NCBI GenBank assembly: GCA_030748435.1
Contig: JASMLZ010000070.1
Location: forward strand, 1 to 61,176
From: Gammaproteobacteria bacterium
GTDB taxonomy: Bacteria > Pseudomonadota > Gammaproteobacteria > Pseudomonadales > Balneatricaceae
Direction: 5' to 3'
DNA length: 61,176 nt
The notes beneath the pieces are model-generated. The model did no database searches and was not told where the DNA came from. It was given only the letters and a program-made list of their open reading frames with translations. The translations under genes and the position numbers were made by a program. Positions 37,290-47,305 of this stretch are shown here, in pieces (position 1 is the stretch's first letter; each line of letters begins with the position of its first letter).

Positions 37290-39455
37290 CTAGCCCTTGG
37301 CCTGCATATTGCCATAAAAAGTTTCACCAGCTGCAGCCATGGCGCGCATAGATGCAGGCACCGCAAATAGCGGGCTCTGATCTGCCAGCGCATCAGCAAG
37401 GTCACAGACAGCCTGTAGACCAGTAGTGTCCATATATTTGCAAGCCCCACCAATAAATGGAGGGAAGCCCAACCCATATACCAGAGCCAAATCAGCTTCT
37501 GCAGGTGAAGCGACAATACCCTCTTCCAAGCAACGTGCTACTTCCAAACATAGAGGTAACATAAGGAAATCGATAATCTGTTGATCATCCATAGTAGCAG
37601 GTGTGGTAGCTAGGGCAGCCAGACTGGTAACCATTTCTTGATCAACTACCTTTTGTGGGCGACCTTTTTTGTCTTTTTCATAAACATAAAAACCAACACC
37701 ATTTTTCTGACCAAAACGCTGCTTCTCATACATAATGCTAACCACTGCTTCACCCTGACCAGCCATGCGATCGGGGAAGCCTTCTGCCATCACATTTTGA
37801 CAGTGGTGAGCGGTATCAATGCCGACTACATCGAGCAAATAGGCCGGACCCATGGGCCAACCAAAGCGCTCCATCAACTTATCAATACGCAAGAAGTCCA
37901 CACCCTTTTCCACCAGCATGCCAAAGCCACCAAAGTAGGGGAACAAGACGCGATTAACAAAGAAGCCAGGGCAATCATTAACGACCACTGGTTTCTTACC
38001 CATGGCATTAGCATAAGCAACAGTGGTAGCAATGGTTTCATCACTGGTTTTCGCACCTCGGATAATTTCTACCAAAGGCATGCGGTGCACGGGATTAAAG
38101 AAGTGCATACCACAGAAACGACTCGGATCTTGTAATGCCTTGGCCAACAGATCGATCGAAATAGTTGAGGTGTTGGAGGTGATCACCGCATGTTCGGGCA
38201 ACTGTTGTTCTACGTCTGCCAGCACCATGGATTTGATCTTGGGGTTTTCTACCACTGCCTCAACCACAATATCCACATTCGCCAAATCTGCATAACTTAG
38301 AGTGGGACGAATTTGATTAAGAATTTTAGCCATCTTACGGCTATCCAGACGGCCACGGCTTACCAGCTTATCAAGGATTTTTGCCGCTTCATCCAGGCCT
38401 AACTGCAAGGCCTCATCAGCAATATCCTTCATCACAATAGGAATACCCTTATAGGCTGACTGGTAGGCAATACCACCGCCCATAATGCCAGCACCCAAAA
38501 CTGCCGACTGTTTAACATCAGCCGCGATCCGGCTATGTTGTTTAACCGTACGCTTCAAATACTGATCAGCCAGGAAAATACCTACCAGATTGGCCGCCAC
38601 TTCAGTCTTACAAAGTTCAGAGAAGGTTTTGGCTTCTACCAACAGGGCCTTATCACGACTCATACCGGCATGCTTTTGGATGGTCTTGATAGCTTTAACA
38701 GGCGCAGGGTAATGCGGTCCCGCCTTACCGGCAACAAAACCTTTGGCAGTCTCAAACGCCATCATTTGTTCAATCGGTCCCAGACCAAGCTTGTTGCGCT
38801 TTTGCTCCTTACGTTGCTGGAAATCCAATTCACCAGCTATACAACGTTGCAGCAAATCCACACCAGAGGCTAACAAATCATCACCAGCCACTACCGCATC
38901 AGTAGCGCCGTCAGCCATGGCCACAGCAGCCTTTTTAGTGCCACCACCACAAATCCATTCAATCGCATTATCCACACCAATCAGGCGTGGCAGACGTACA
39001 CTACCACCCCAACCAGGCATAATGCCCAACTTCACTTCTGGCAATGCCACACTGCCCTGTTCGGACATGATGCGGAAATCAGCCGCCAGACAAACTTCAA
39101 AACCACCACCAAAAGCCATACCATTAATTAATGCCACACTCGGGATCGGCAGATCTTCAATGCTATTAAAGGTTTCATTAACCTTCATATTCATGGCAAT
39201 CAGCTCTTCGTCAGGGTATTCAAAGAAGGCTAAAAACTCAGTGATATCCGCACCCACAATAAATGCTGACTTGGCGCTGGTAAGCATCAAACCCTTGATA
39301 TTGCTATCTGCTTTAATGGCCGTTACTGCATCAGCCAGCTCTTTCAGGGTAGCAGCGTTAAATTTATTGACCGATTCACCAGCCAGATCAAAAGTCAATC
39401 TGGCGATCTGCTCATCGTGCATTGCAACCTGCACGGCATTGCCCGCATAGATCAT
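37290..39455 (-). CDS. fadB: Fatty acid oxidation complex alpha subunit FadB
   Basis: The 721 residues match FadB. The N-terminal hydratase/isomerase part has [21 protein letters not shown] and [14 protein letters not shown]. The central 3-hydroxyacyl-CoA dehydrogenase part has the NAD loop [30 protein letters not shown] and [15 protein letters not shown]. It hydrates enoyl-CoA and oxidises 3-hydroxyacyl-CoA. It is first in the fadBA operon. No clear PsrA-type GAAAC-N-GTTT site was found in the 180 bases upstream. Confidence 0.97.
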   Translation of the reverse strand: MIYAGNAVQVAMHDEQIARLTFDLAGESVNKFNAATLKELADAVTAIKADSNIKGLMLTSAKSAFIVGADITEFLAFFEYPDEELIAMNMKVNETFNSIEDLPIPSVALINGMAFGGGFEVCLAADFRIMSEQGSVALPEVKLGIMPGWGGSVRLPRLIGVDNAIEWICGGGTKKAAVAMADGATDAVVAGDDLLASGVDLLQRCIAGELDFQQRKEQKRNKLGLGPIEQMMAFETAKGFVAGKAGPHYPAPVKAIKTIQKHAGMSRDKALLVEAKTFSELCKTEVAANLVGIFLADQYLKRTVKQHSRIAADVKQSAVLGAGIMGGGIAYQSAYKGIPIVMKDIADEALQLGLDEAAKILDKLVSRGRLDSRKMAKILNQIRPTLSYADLANVDIVVEAVVENPKIKSMVLADVEQQLPEHAVITSNTSTISIDLLAKALQDPSRFCGMHFFNPVHRMPLVEIIRGAKTSDETIATTVAYANAMGKKPVVVNDCPGFFVNRVLFPYFGGFGMLVEKGVDFLRIDKLMERFGWPMGPAYLLDVVGIDTAHHCQNVMAEGFPDRMAGQGEAVVSIMYEKQRFGQKNGVGFYVYEKDKKGRPQKVVDQEMVTSLAALATTPATMDDQQIIDFLMLPLCLEVARCLEEGIVASPAEADLALVYGLGFPPFIGGACKYMDTTGLQAVCDLADALADQSPLFAVPASMRAMAAAGETFYGNMQAKG

Positions 39456-39635
39456 GCATGGACTCCTTTTTGGTTATATTGACAGCCGGCGACAGCATGT
39501 CACCTGCTAAAATTCATACAAGCGTTTTAATTTTCACCCACAACTTAAGATTAGTGCCAGTTAAAGTCAACTATGACTGACCGGACACAATACAACCCAG
39601 TAGCCAAAAACAGCTAAAAAACGCTCCACCATTGC

Positions 39636-40148
39636 TTACAGAGACTGATCCAAAAGACCATTCAATACAGCTACCAACTCATCCAACTCCTCCGGAGTGC
39701 CCTTCTCATGCCAATAGATTGTCACATTTATAGGCGAAGAGCCAAGGGCATAAACATCCTCTGGCAAACGGTTTATTAGTTGCGTTAACACTTGCAGTTG
39801 AGTGGCAGACAAGGCATCTGCTCCGCGATTCCAACACCAACCGGCTGGTAAACCTTGAGTATTGAGGCCACGAGCTCGAAAAATTTCCCAATGATGGCTC
39901 TTGGCCATACCTTTACTGGCCGCACTACTACGAGCCAAACCATAGCCCGTTGCCAAGTGACTTTCTGGCGCAATTTCACCAGCTTCGCGCGGGCCTTGTA
40001 ACTTACTGATGCGCACCTGCACACCCTGTTGCATAGCCAGTTTACGAATTCTGGCCTGGGCACGCTGTACCGGCGTCGGTAGTACCCAAGATATGGAACC
40101 CGCCAAGGACAAAACTACCAGCACGACTATTAACCACTTATATTCCAT
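39636..40148 (-). CDS. Single-pass membrane protein of unknown function
   Basis: From ATG 40148 the 170 residues start MEYKWLIVVLVVLSLAGSIS, one membrane segment, then VLPTPVQRAQARIRKLAMQQ, a basic helix. The rest contains LPAGWCWNRG and INRLPEDVYALGSSPINVTIYWHEKG. Proteins with this N-terminal anchor, an RIRKLA helix and a W-x-W element occur near fadB/topA in related bacteria and are unnamed. The frame is open 16 codons earlier, without support. It is divergent from uspA. Confidence 0.6.
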   Translation of the reverse strand: MEYKWLIVVLVVLSLAGSISWVLPTPVQRAQARIRKLAMQQGVQVRISKLQGPREAGEIAPESHLATGYGLARSSAASKGMAKSHHWEIFRARGLNTQGLPAGWCWNRGADALSATQLQVLTQLINRLPEDVYALGSSPINVTIYWHEKGTPEELDELVAVLNGLLDQSL

Positions 40149-40256
40149 AGACAAATATTCCAGATCCAAATCGGATATCAGTGTAACACTTGTCATATGC
40201 TTTGCACCCTATGTTAAACTGAAATAAATGTTTTGCATAAATGGAATATTGGGCCG

Positions 40257-40290
40257 GTCACAAGGCAAAATAACCATGATGCAAAGGTCT
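40257..40290 (-). repeat. Dispersed intergenic repeat, copy 3 (partial, inverted)
   Basis: On the minus strand AGACCTTTGCATCATGG continues into TTATTTTGCCTTGTGAC, matching copy 2 (23548-23580) in about 29 of 34 bases. Only this left part is present. It lies 33 bases before the uspA start, so it may carry or disturb regulatory signals there. Confidence 0.6.
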
Positions 40291-40323
40291 TCAATATATA
40301 ACGGGTAGTAAAGGAGCTTTAGT

Positions 40324-40752
40324 ATGCAAACCTATAGCAATATTTTAGTCGCCATTGACCTTAATGATGAAGCCGAGCCAGTTAGCAACAAGGCCCGTGC
40401 TTTGGCACAACTGACTGGCGCCAAATTACATTTTATGCATGTTACCGAACCCCTTAGCTATGCCTATGGTGGTGATGTTCCCATGGACCTTAGCTCAATA
40501 CAGGAGCAGTTACAGGAGCATGCTCAAGAACGCATGACTCAGTTTATGCAGAGCGCCAACTTACTGGCTTACAACAAAATACTGGCCAACGGCCATATCG
40601 AAACTGAGATACACCGTGCCGCTGAGGAAATTGGCGCCGATTTAATTGTCGTGGGGAGCCACGGCCGTCACGGGCTGGCTTTATTACTGGGTTCCACATC
40701 CAATAGTGTCTTGCATGGTGCCACCTGCGATGTGCTGGCCGTCAGAATTTGA
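40324..40752 (+). CDS. Universal stress protein UspA family
   Basis: The 142-residue single Usp domain starts YSNILVAIDLNDEAE and ends with the nucleotide-binding loop GSHGRHGLALLLGSTSNSVLHGATCDVLAV (G-2x-G-9x-G-S/T pattern), so ATP binding is expected. Such proteins accumulate in growth arrest and stress. AAAGGAGC lies nine bases before the ATG. It stands alone between two divergent or convergent neighbours, with a partial copy of the dispersed repeat upstream. Confidence 0.92.
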   Translation: MQTYSNILVAIDLNDEAEPVSNKARALAQLTGAKLHFMHVTEPLSYAYGGDVPMDLSSIQEQLQEHAQERMTQFMQSANLLAYNKILANGHIETEIHRAAEEIGADLIVVGSHGRHGLALLLGSTSNSVLHGATCDVLAVRI

Positions 40753-40806
40753 CTGCCTCGGGTAAGATAAAAAACTTATAAACCCGTTATTGCGCGGTAC
40801 GCCAAA

Positions 40807-40843
40807 CAATCTCCGGCCAATACATTCAACAGGCTGGAGATTG
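40807..40843. terminator. Hairpin between convergent uspA and uup
   Basis: CAATCTCCGGCC (40807-40818) pairs with GGCTGGAGATTG (40832-40843), a 12-bp stem with one G-U pair and a 13-base loop. There is no T run on either side, so it may be a transcript-end stabiliser or factor-dependent terminator. Confidence 0.45.
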
Positions 40844-40883
40844 CCCCGTTACTGTGTGCCCGGCAATGATGGATCTTGCACCA

Positions 40884-42788
40884 TTAAGCCAGCATCTCTT
40901 CAATTTCCATCCAGCGCTCCATAGCCGTCTCAAGGGCTATTTCTTTGTCATTTAGTTCAGCCAACTTGGCCGTGACCAAAGTATGCTCCTGATGATAGAA
41001 ATCCGGCTCACCAACCTGACTTTGCAAAGCTGCCAATTCAGCTTCTAGGGCTTCGATTAAACCCGGTAACTGGTCGAATTCACGTTGCACTTTATAACTA
41101 AGCTTTTTGGCTTGCTTGGCAGCCACTGGTTTAGCAACTTCAGTGTCTGCCAGTGACAGAGCTTGGCCAGCTTGACCAGACCGGGCCAAGGCGCTTTGCA
41201 GGCGCCCTCCGCGACCATGCCAGTCACTGTAGCCACCAACAGACTCCTCGATATTGCCTTGTCCATCAAACACCAAACAGGATGTCACCACCTGATCCAA
41301 AAACACCCGGTCGTGACTTACCAGCAATACTGTGCCCTGATAATCAGCCAGCAATTCTTCTAATAGTTCCAGCGTTTCAATATCCAGATCGTTGGTTGGC
41401 TCGTCCAACACCAAAACATTGGCAGGCTTACTAAACAACTTGGCTAATAATAAACGATTACGTTCCCCACCAGACAGGCTGCTAACAGGGCTTCGAACCC
41501 GCTGTGGGGCAAACAAAAAGTCACCTAAATAACCCATAACATGCTTTTGCTTGCCATTTATTTCAATGCTTTCACGGCCTTCAGCCAAGTTGTCCATAAC
41601 CGTCTTATCGAGCTCCAGTTGATCTCGTAACTGATCAAAGTAGGCTACTTGAAGGCGGGTACCCATGGTCACTTTGCCGGATTGCGGTGTCAATTCGCCC
41701 AGCAGAATACGCAGCAAGGTAGATTTACCTACGCCATTGGCACCTACCAAACCAACACGATCCCCTTTCATCAAGGTAAAGTTAAAATCCTGAAGCAGTG
41801 GTTGCTGACCATAACCATGAGTAACCTGTTGTATTTCACATACCTGCTTGCCCGAATCTTGCCCGGCAGCCACCTGCATATTTACCCTGCCCTGACGTTC
41901 GCGCCTTTGGCTACGCTGCTTGCGCAAATCCTGTAAGGCTCTGACACGACCCTCATTACGGGTGCGGCGCGCCTTAATACCCTGTCGAATCCAGACTTCC
42001 TCTTGCGCTAACTTCTTATCAAACAGCGCATTGTGGCGCTGTTCTTCAAGTAATTGCTGTTCACGGTAAGCAAGAAAGCGCTCATAGTCACCGGGAAAAT
42101 AATGCAACTGCCCCCGGTCAAGTTCCATAATTCGATTCGCCAAGGCCTGTAAAAACCGTCGATCGTGAGTGATAAATACAATAGCTCCCGTGTAACTCAA
42201 CAGTTGCTGTTCCAACCACTCAATAGCCAATAAATCCAGATGGTTGGTAGGTTCGTCCAACAACAACAGGGTCGGTTCTGACACCAACGCCCGCGCCAAA
42301 CTAACACGCCGCCGCCAACCGCCAGACAATTCACTTAATGGGCGTTCACCATCAAGCTGTAAACGCGACAGGATACGTTCTACCTGGTTTTCCATTTGCC
42401 AACCATCCAACTCATCCAATTGATGGCTGATTTGCTCAAGCTTGCGCATGCCTGCTGCATCCAGTTCCTGACTGGTTAAACTGCTATGCTGTTGACGTAG
42501 CGCGTAGACATCGGCCAAGCCCATAGCCACCACTTCTGCCACCAAAAGATCTTCGCGTTCGGGCAGATCCTGTTGTAAATAACCAATACGACAGGCAGGG
42601 CTACGCCATACGGTACCAGCGTCAGCAGGCTGCTCACCAGACAGAACTTTTATCAGGCTTGATTTGCCGGCCCCATTGCGACCAATCAAACAGATACGGT
42701 CGCCCATATCTATCTGTAACTCTACGCCGTCCAGCAATGGTGCTGCACCATAGGCCAAATGCACCTGCTCCAGCCGCATTAAATTCAT
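40884..42788 (-). CDS. uup: ABC-F family ATPase Uup
   Basis: The 634 residues carry two ABC domains in one chain: Walker A GRNGAGKSS and GANGVGKST, and signatures LSGGWRRR and LSGGERNR. The Walker B motifs are LLLLDEPTNHLD and VLVLDEPTNDLD. A basic linker lies between them, and a C-terminal coiled coil (about 565-630) is typical of Uup. It has no membrane segments; ABC-F proteins act on the ribosome, and Uup affects transposon excision and replication-intermediate tolerance in E. coli. It is divergent from tatD. Confidence 0.93.
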   Translation of the reverse strand: MNLMRLEQVHLAYGAAPLLDGVELQIDMGDRICLIGRNGAGKSSLIKVLSGEQPADAGTVWRSPACRIGYLQQDLPEREDLLVAEVVAMGLADVYALRQQHSSLTSQELDAAGMRKLEQISHQLDELDGWQMENQVERILSRLQLDGERPLSELSGGWRRRVSLARALVSEPTLLLLDEPTNHLDLLAIEWLEQQLLSYTGAIVFITHDRRFLQALANRIMELDRGQLHYFPGDYERFLAYREQQLLEEQRHNALFDKKLAQEEVWIRQGIKARRTRNEGRVRALQDLRKQRSQRRERQGRVNMQVAAGQDSGKQVCEIQQVTHGYGQQPLLQDFNFTLMKGDRVGLVGANGVGKSTLLRILLGELTPQSGKVTMGTRLQVAYFDQLRDQLELDKTVMDNLAEGRESIEINGKQKHVMGYLGDFLFAPQRVRSPVSSLSGGERNRLLLAKLFSKPANVLVLDEPTNDLDIETLELLEELLADYQGTVLLVSHDRVFLDQVVTSCLVFDGQGNIEESVGGYSDWHGRGGRLQSALARSGQAGQALSLADTEVAKPVAAKQAKKLSYKVQREFDQLPGLIEALEAELAALQSQVGEPDFYHQEHTLVTAKLAELNDKEIALETAMERWMEIEEMLA

Positions 42789-43061
42789 ACTAAAACCTTA
42801 TTTCAAAACACCAATCAGAGTTGACCGGATTAATTCGGCGTCTATTATACCCAATCTCAGTGCCTTAACATTAGTGGCAAGCCATATATTTTATAACAAG
42901 CAGCTTGACCCAGCTTGCAAAGTTAGTAGCCAAATCGGTAATATGGCAACTTAATAAGACCACCGGCAATGGTGCAGAAAATGGCTATAAGCTAAAGCCA
43001 AACATAGCCGTGTGAATAATAGCCACACCCACATATACACCCAAAAAAGTAACCATCTGGC

Positions 43062-43883
43062 ATGTGTGACAAACCTATACCCACAGCAACAACAAAATAT
43101 ATTGATATTGGTGTCAATCTTACTAACAAGCGTTTTTATAAGGATTTATCGGCGGTTATTGAACGTGCCCAAACACAGGGCGTGCACCAACAAATTGTTA
43201 CCGGCACTAATTTAGCTTCCAGCATTGAAGCCGTCGCTTTGTGCCAACAATACCCAGGTAGCTTGTTTGCCACAGCAGGCTTTCATCCTCATCATGCTAG
43301 TGAAAACCAGCCTCTAAGCTGGACAGAACTGCAAGCCATATGGCAACAGCCAGAGGTGGTTGCCATAGGTGAAACCGGGTTGGACTTTAACCGTAACTTC
43401 TCGCCGCCACAGCAACAACTGGACAGTTTTGAACAACACCTGCAAGCCGCCTGTACCTTGTCTTTACCTGTGTTTTTGCATGAAAGAGATGCTCAGGATG
43501 CCTTTTTTGAGCTACTGGCGCATTATCGGCCCCGCTTATTACGGGGTGCGGTATTACACTGCTTTACCGGCTCGCCAGCATGGCTAAAACGCTTACTCGA
43601 TTTGGATATCTATTTTGGGGTAACCGGCTGGGTGGGTGATGAACGCCGCGGTGAAGACTTGCGTGCTGCAGTACCACTGATTCCAGCTGAACGGTTGCTG
43701 ATAGAAACAGATGCACCTTATTTACTGCCTAGAGATATGCGACCCAAACCCAAATCCAGCCGTAACGAACCTGCCTATCTACCCCATATTGCACAAACGG
43801 TAGCTCATCTACGGGGCCAAAGCCTCGCGGCCATTGCCAAGCAAACCACTGACAATGCCAAGCGTCTGTTCCAATTGCCCTAA
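43062..43883 (+). CDS. tatD: TatD-family metal-dependent DNase
   Basis: The 273-residue TIM-barrel hydrolase shows metal-binding positions in YIDIGVNLTN (the first motif is D-I-G-V-N rather than the DxHxH of TatD paralogs, as in true TatD), GFHPHHA, GETGLDFNRNFSP, LHERDA, HCFTG and ETDAPYLLPRD. TatD is a 3'-5' exonuclease linked to oxidative DNA repair. Its stop codon is directly adjacent to the stop of the convergent glutaredoxin-like gene, with no bases between. Confidence 0.93.
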   Translation: MCDKPIPTATTKYIDIGVNLTNKRFYKDLSAVIERAQTQGVHQQIVTGTNLASSIEAVALCQQYPGSLFATAGFHPHHASENQPLSWTELQAIWQQPEVVAIGETGLDFNRNFSPPQQQLDSFEQHLQAACTLSLPVFLHERDAQDAFFELLAHYRPRLLRGAVLHCFTGSPAWLKRLLDLDIYFGVTGWVGDERRGEDLRAAVPLIPAERLLIETDAPYLLPRDMRPKPKSSRNEPAYLPHIAQTVAHLRGQSLAAIAKQTTDNAKRLFQLP

Positions 43884-44129
43884 TCAGCTGAGTTGACGCA
43901 CCAGATTTTCTACCTGTGAAGCCTGAAAAGGCCAATCCAGACAAGTATCTGAAGGAGCATGCCGCAACACTGGAATACGCATGGCAAAACACGCCAACAA
44001 GTCATCAGATTCAGCAATATCCAGCACTTCAACCTGCACCGCATTCAGGTCGAGACAGTCTAGCAATACCTGCTCGGCAGCATCACATAAATGACAACCA
44101 AGGGTGCCAAGCAGTTGCAAGTGCAGCAT
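43884..44129 (-). CDS. Glutaredoxin-like protein (DUF836 type)
   Basis: The 81-residue thioredoxin-fold protein has the redox motif GCHLC at about residues 11-15, the cis-proline in RIPVLRH and the terminal DWPFQASQV segment typical of the small glutaredoxin-like DUF836 group. A thiol-disulfide role is expected; the partner is unknown. It follows the cupin regulator by 3 bases on the same strand and may be the last gene of the rmuC series. Confidence 0.85.
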   Translation of the reverse strand: MLHLQLLGTLGCHLCDAAEQVLLDCLDLNAVQVEVLDIAESDDLLACFAMRIPVLRHAPSDTCLDWPFQASQVENLVRQLS

Positions 44130-44132
44130 AAG

Positions 44133-44687
44133 TCAGAAACGGGAAGTATTGTTACTGGTAACCACAACACAGTTGCAGTTACCAGGATTGCGAAAGCGGT
44201 ATGGCTGGGCACTGGTAATATAATAGGCATCGCCCGCAGCGAGCAACTGTTGCTTACCATCCACAGTAACATCCAACTCACCACTGATAACAAGGCCTGC
44301 CTGCTCACCTTCACAAACCTGCATAGCAGGCCCGGTATCACAGGCTGGCGGGTAAGTTTCATGCAACAGGGAGATAGCCCTGTTTTCATGATTAAATCCT
44401 ACCAGACGTTTAACCACGCAGCCCTGCCCCATATTAGGCAGATCGGATGCCCTATAAAATACCTGTTGCTGCTGTGGTTCATCACTACTAAAAAAGGCCT
44501 CCATGGACATAGGCAGGCCATCAAGCACCTTTTTCAAAGAAGCCACAGAGGGGCTTACCCGATTTTGCTCAATCAAGGAGATAGTACTGTTGGTCACACT
44601 GGCGCGCTTGGCCAGCTCGCGCTGTGATAGGCCACGCTTGGTGCGCACCTCTTTAAGGCGAGCCCCAACATCAACGTCAAAACTCAC
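44133..44687 (-). CDS. XRE-family regulator with cupin domain (PuuR-like)
   Basis: The 184-residue protein has an N-terminal XRE helix-turn-helix (VGARLKEVRTKRGLSQRELAKRASVTNSTISLIEQ, residues 7-42). The C-terminal cupin includes GEQAGLVISGELDVTVDGK and GDAYYITSAQPYRFRNPG. This layout is that of PuuR-type regulators, which sense small molecules such as polyamines through the cupin. Its ATG overlaps the rmuC stop by four bases. The target genes are unknown. Confidence 0.88.
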   Translation of the reverse strand: MSFDVDVGARLKEVRTKRGLSQRELAKRASVTNSTISLIEQNRVSPSVASLKKVLDGLPMSMEAFFSSDEPQQQQVFYRASDLPNMGQGCVVKRLVGFNHENRAISLLHETYPPACDTGPAMQVCEGEQAGLVISGELDVTVDGKQQLLAAGDAYYITSAQPYRFRNPGNCNCVVVTSNNTSRF

Positions 44688-46126
44688 TTCTTTGCGCCCT
44701 TGTCGATAGCTGTCTCGGCAGCTTCTGGCAGGTTAGCAACAGCCTCTATATCCGCTTCTGCCGCTTGTTGCAGCAATTCTTCAGGCAAAGGTTTCTTGGG
44801 CTTGATTCCACCCAATTTAACTATGTTTTGAGCACGATTAATAAGATTTCCCCGACCCGTCTTGAGCCGTTTAAAGGCCGTATCATAGGCGTCCTGCGCG
44901 CGCTGCAACTGAGTACCAACACCCATCATGGCGGACACAAAATCCACCAGTTTTTTATGCATATCTTCTGCTTGCCGGGCAATTTCCTGCGCATTTTGAC
45001 TCTGATGTTCATAGCGCCATATATTATGGATGGTACGCAAAGCCATCAATAATGTGGCCGGACTTACCAGCATAATATTGCGCTGCATGGCATCCAGAAA
45101 TAGGGCCTCACCCTTATCACTTTGCAAGGCCAGCATATAGGCCGATTCAACGGGGATAAAAAGCAGCACATAATCCAGACTGCGCACCCCTTCAGCATCT
45201 TCATAGGATTTGCCACTGAGGTTGGTTATATGCCCACGGATAGACTGTAAGTGCTCGGCCAATGCTTGTTCACGCTGGTTTTCATCTTCGGTACTGTGAT
45301 AGCGGTCATAGGCCGTTAATGATACCTTGGCATCGATAATCACATCTTTATTGTCGGGCAAGTGCACAATCACATCAGGTTGCAAGCGCTTACCACTGGT
45401 CTGGGTTAAGTTGACCTGACTATGGTATTCATGGCCATTACGCAGACCCGATTGCTCAAGCACTTTTTCCAATACCATTTCGCCCCAGTTGCCTTGGGCT
45501 TTATTGTCACCCTTGAGGGCTTTGGTGAGGTTAATGGCATCGGTACTAAGGCGTACGTTCAAGTCTTTCAACTGGCTGATTTGTTCAACCAGACTGCGCC
45601 GGTCTTGTGCCTCTTGCGTATATACGTGATCAACGCGCTTACGAAATTCGCCTAATTGTTCGCGTAAAGGTTTGAGGATTAAATCCAGTTGTTGCTTATT
45701 GCTGGTATTAAGCTGCTCACTTTGCTTATTCAAAGAGGCTTCTGCAAATTGCTTTAGATAGTCCTCAAATTCCTGCTTGGACTGCTGTAGCTGTTCGGCT
45801 TGTTTGCTGCTCGCCTGTATTTGCGCCTGTAATTGCGCTTTGCTGGCAGCCAGTTGCTCGCGACACAGGCTATAGCTGTTCTGAACTTCGGTATATTGTT
45901 GCTGCAAACTTTGCTGTTGTTGCTGCAGGTCGGCTAACTGCGCTTGTGTTTGCTGCAATTGGCTAGTCAGTCTGGCATTATCCAACTGCAATTTTTGCTG
46001 CTCTGAATGCACTGCACTATGGCCATTGAAATGCTTGGCTATACGTGCTGAAAAAAAATACGCAAACAACACAAACCCAACAACCAGGGCGACCATGAGT
46101 TCGGGCAACCAATGATCAAGAAACAT
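44684..46126 (-). CDS. rmuC: DNA recombination protein RmuC
   Basis: From ATG 46126 the 480 residues start with a membrane helix (LMVALVVGFVLFAYFF), then a long glutamine-rich coiled coil (about 35-150). The RmuC domain contains QGNWGEMVLEKVLEQSGLRNGHEY, QPDVIVHLPDNKDVIIDAKVSLTAYDRY and RSLDYVLLFIPVESAYMLAL; its PD-(D/E)xK-like core (D-VI-DAK) suggests a nuclease fold. RmuC limits recombination between inverted repeats. The upstream gene stop and this ATG are one base apart (TAGTATG), so the longer start at 46144 is rejected. Confidence 0.93.
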   Translation of the reverse strand: MFLDHWLPELMVALVVGFVLFAYFFSARIAKHFNGHSAVHSEQQKLQLDNARLTSQLQQTQAQLADLQQQQQSLQQQYTEVQNSYSLCREQLAASKAQLQAQIQASSKQAEQLQQSKQEFEDYLKQFAEASLNKQSEQLNTSNKQQLDLILKPLREQLGEFRKRVDHVYTQEAQDRRSLVEQISQLKDLNVRLSTDAINLTKALKGDNKAQGNWGEMVLEKVLEQSGLRNGHEYHSQVNLTQTSGKRLQPDVIVHLPDNKDVIIDAKVSLTAYDRYHSTEDENQREQALAEHLQSIRGHITNLSGKSYEDAEGVRSLDYVLLFIPVESAYMLALQSDKGEALFLDAMQRNIMLVSPATLLMALRTIHNIWRYEHQSQNAQEIARQAEDMHKKLVDFVSAMMGVGTQLQRAQDAYDTAFKRLKTGRGNLINRAQNIVKLGGIKPKKPLPEELLQQAAEADIEAVANLPEAAETAIDKGAKK

Positions 46127-46127
46127 A

Positions 46128-46490
46128 CTATGCCACCCAGTCAATAATCACAGGTATCAAGGCAAGCCAACTACCCAGACAATAAATCCAGGTGCCTATT
46201 TTGGCTGCTAGCAAACGTTGAAGAAATACGTAGTACAGGGCTGGAAAAGTCACTATCAAAAAGGCCACAGGAATCCACCATGCAAACTGCTGCCAACCAT
46301 ATATCATGGCTAAAACAAGCGCCACAACGGCCAGATTACCAGCAATCATAAACCGCTTGGCAATATTTGTCTGTTCTATTGATACATCACTAGTGTCAGC
46401 CGGCAAGTTATCCTGCATAACCTGACGAGCACTTAAGGCACCTGCCATAGAAAAGCCACCGGCAATGGTAAACAGGTAAATAGGTTCCAC
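46128..46490 (-). CDS. Small multi-pass membrane protein of unknown function
   Basis: The 120 residues contain about four hydrophobic segments (4-22, 48-66, 70-86 and 97-118), with a polar loop DNLPADTSDVSIEQTNIAKR after the first. I do not recognise the family. It ends one base before the rmuC start, so the two are probably co-translated. Confidence 0.65.
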   Translation of the reverse strand: MEPIYLFTIAGGFSMAGALSARQVMQDNLPADTSDVSIEQTNIAKRFMIAGNLAVVALVLAMIYGWQQFAWWIPVAFLIVTFPALYYVFLQRLLAAKIGTWIYCLGSWLALIPVIIDWVA

Positions 46491-46555
46491 GCAAAAAGTC
46501 CTTTCAGGTCAACTTGTAAGTTGGCCATATGATAGCATAAGTGTGGGTATGGTGG

Positions 46556-47194
46556 TTAATGCAACTGGGTGCCATAATCGGCGTTTAGGGGCCCCAGATC
46601 GTCATAATTCTGGCGCAAGTCCGATAAGGGTTTCAGGCCGTGATCCTCTGGGTCAACCGGCAGATCGTGCCAATCAATGCTGCTAATACAGGTCATCATA
46701 TCGTATTCACCAATAATGGCCTCCAAAAACATCAGCACGGCTTCTACCCGCAGGTCATCAGCGTGCATATTGATATCTTCCAGATACAAATCAAGGTGCA
46801 AATTGCCTTGCACACGGCGTAGGCTAAAATAAACATCCTCCAGTTGTACCAGCAACCCATTCAGGTCTATAGCATCAGGAATATGGCTGTCGCGCGGGCT
46901 AAACGCCAAGGGTTTTACCCCCTCCAGGGGCGGTGCTGCAGCAACCAATTGCAATACCTGATCAATACCCTGCTGATAGCCATCACAACCAAAAACCATA
47001 TGCACTGTGGTGGCGTCATCCACGGGTGTACAAAACACCGTCAAACAGGGATCTATGGCCTGTAAGCCAGCATGTAAAGCATCCAGAAATTCGGGTGACA
47101 AGGCCGCCTGCTCACTGGCCAAACTGCACAGTTCCTGAACATTATCACTGACCAGTCGCCAAAAGGCTTGAATGTGCGAATTATTGGTATGCAT
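46556..47194 (-). CDS. Conserved-looking cytoplasmic protein of unknown function
   Basis: From ATG 47194 there are 212 residues starting MHTNNSHIQAFWRLVSDNVQ. The sequence is acidic, with VFGCDGYQQGIDQVLQLVAAAPPL and RVEAVLMFLEAIIGEYDMMT, and ends in a short acidic tail with DLGPLNADYGTQLH. There is no signal, membrane segment or catalytic motif I can name. GGGAAA eight bases before 47194 supports that start, and the rpsA terminator lies inside the longer alternative frame. It occupies the place after rpsA where ihfB is usual. Confidence 0.65.
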   Translation of the reverse strand: MHTNNSHIQAFWRLVSDNVQELCSLASEQAALSPEFLDALHAGLQAIDPCLTVFCTPVDDATTVHMVFGCDGYQQGIDQVLQLVAAAPPLEGVKPLAFSPRDSHIPDAIDLNGLLVQLEDVYFSLRRVQGNLHLDLYLEDINMHADDLRVEAVLMFLEAIIGEYDMMTCISSIDWHDLPVDPEDHGLKPLSDLRQNYDDLGPLNADYGTQLH

Positions 47195-47255
47195 AATTTC
47201 CCGGGGCTGGTTTACATATTGCTGCAAAGGTGACAACCATGGCTGTATAACTATA

Positions 47256-47282
47256 AAGAAAAAGGAGTGCATAGCACTCCTT
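47256..47282 (-). terminator. Rho-independent terminator of rpsA
   Basis: GGAGTGC (47264-47270) and GCACTCC (47274-47280) form a 7-bp stem with a 3-base loop. The A-rich stretch 47256-47263 reads as a T run on the minus strand, 24 bases after the rpsA stop. Confidence 0.85.
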
Positions 47283-47305
47283 ATGGTCTTGCTGGCAAAG
47301 GGTAA

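Noticed and set aside
38743-39450. Plus-strand open frame of 235 codons opposite fadB
   Set aside because: Serine/alanine/isoleucine-rich shadow of the fadB codons; no motif or start signal.
39456-39635. PsrA-type operator before fadB
   Set aside because: Only GTTTTAA-like words occur; no GAAAC-N2-4-GTTT pair could be found.
43729-43992. Minus-strand frame across the tatD/glutaredoxin junction
   Set aside because: It covers the ends of two recognised genes in another frame and has no family features.
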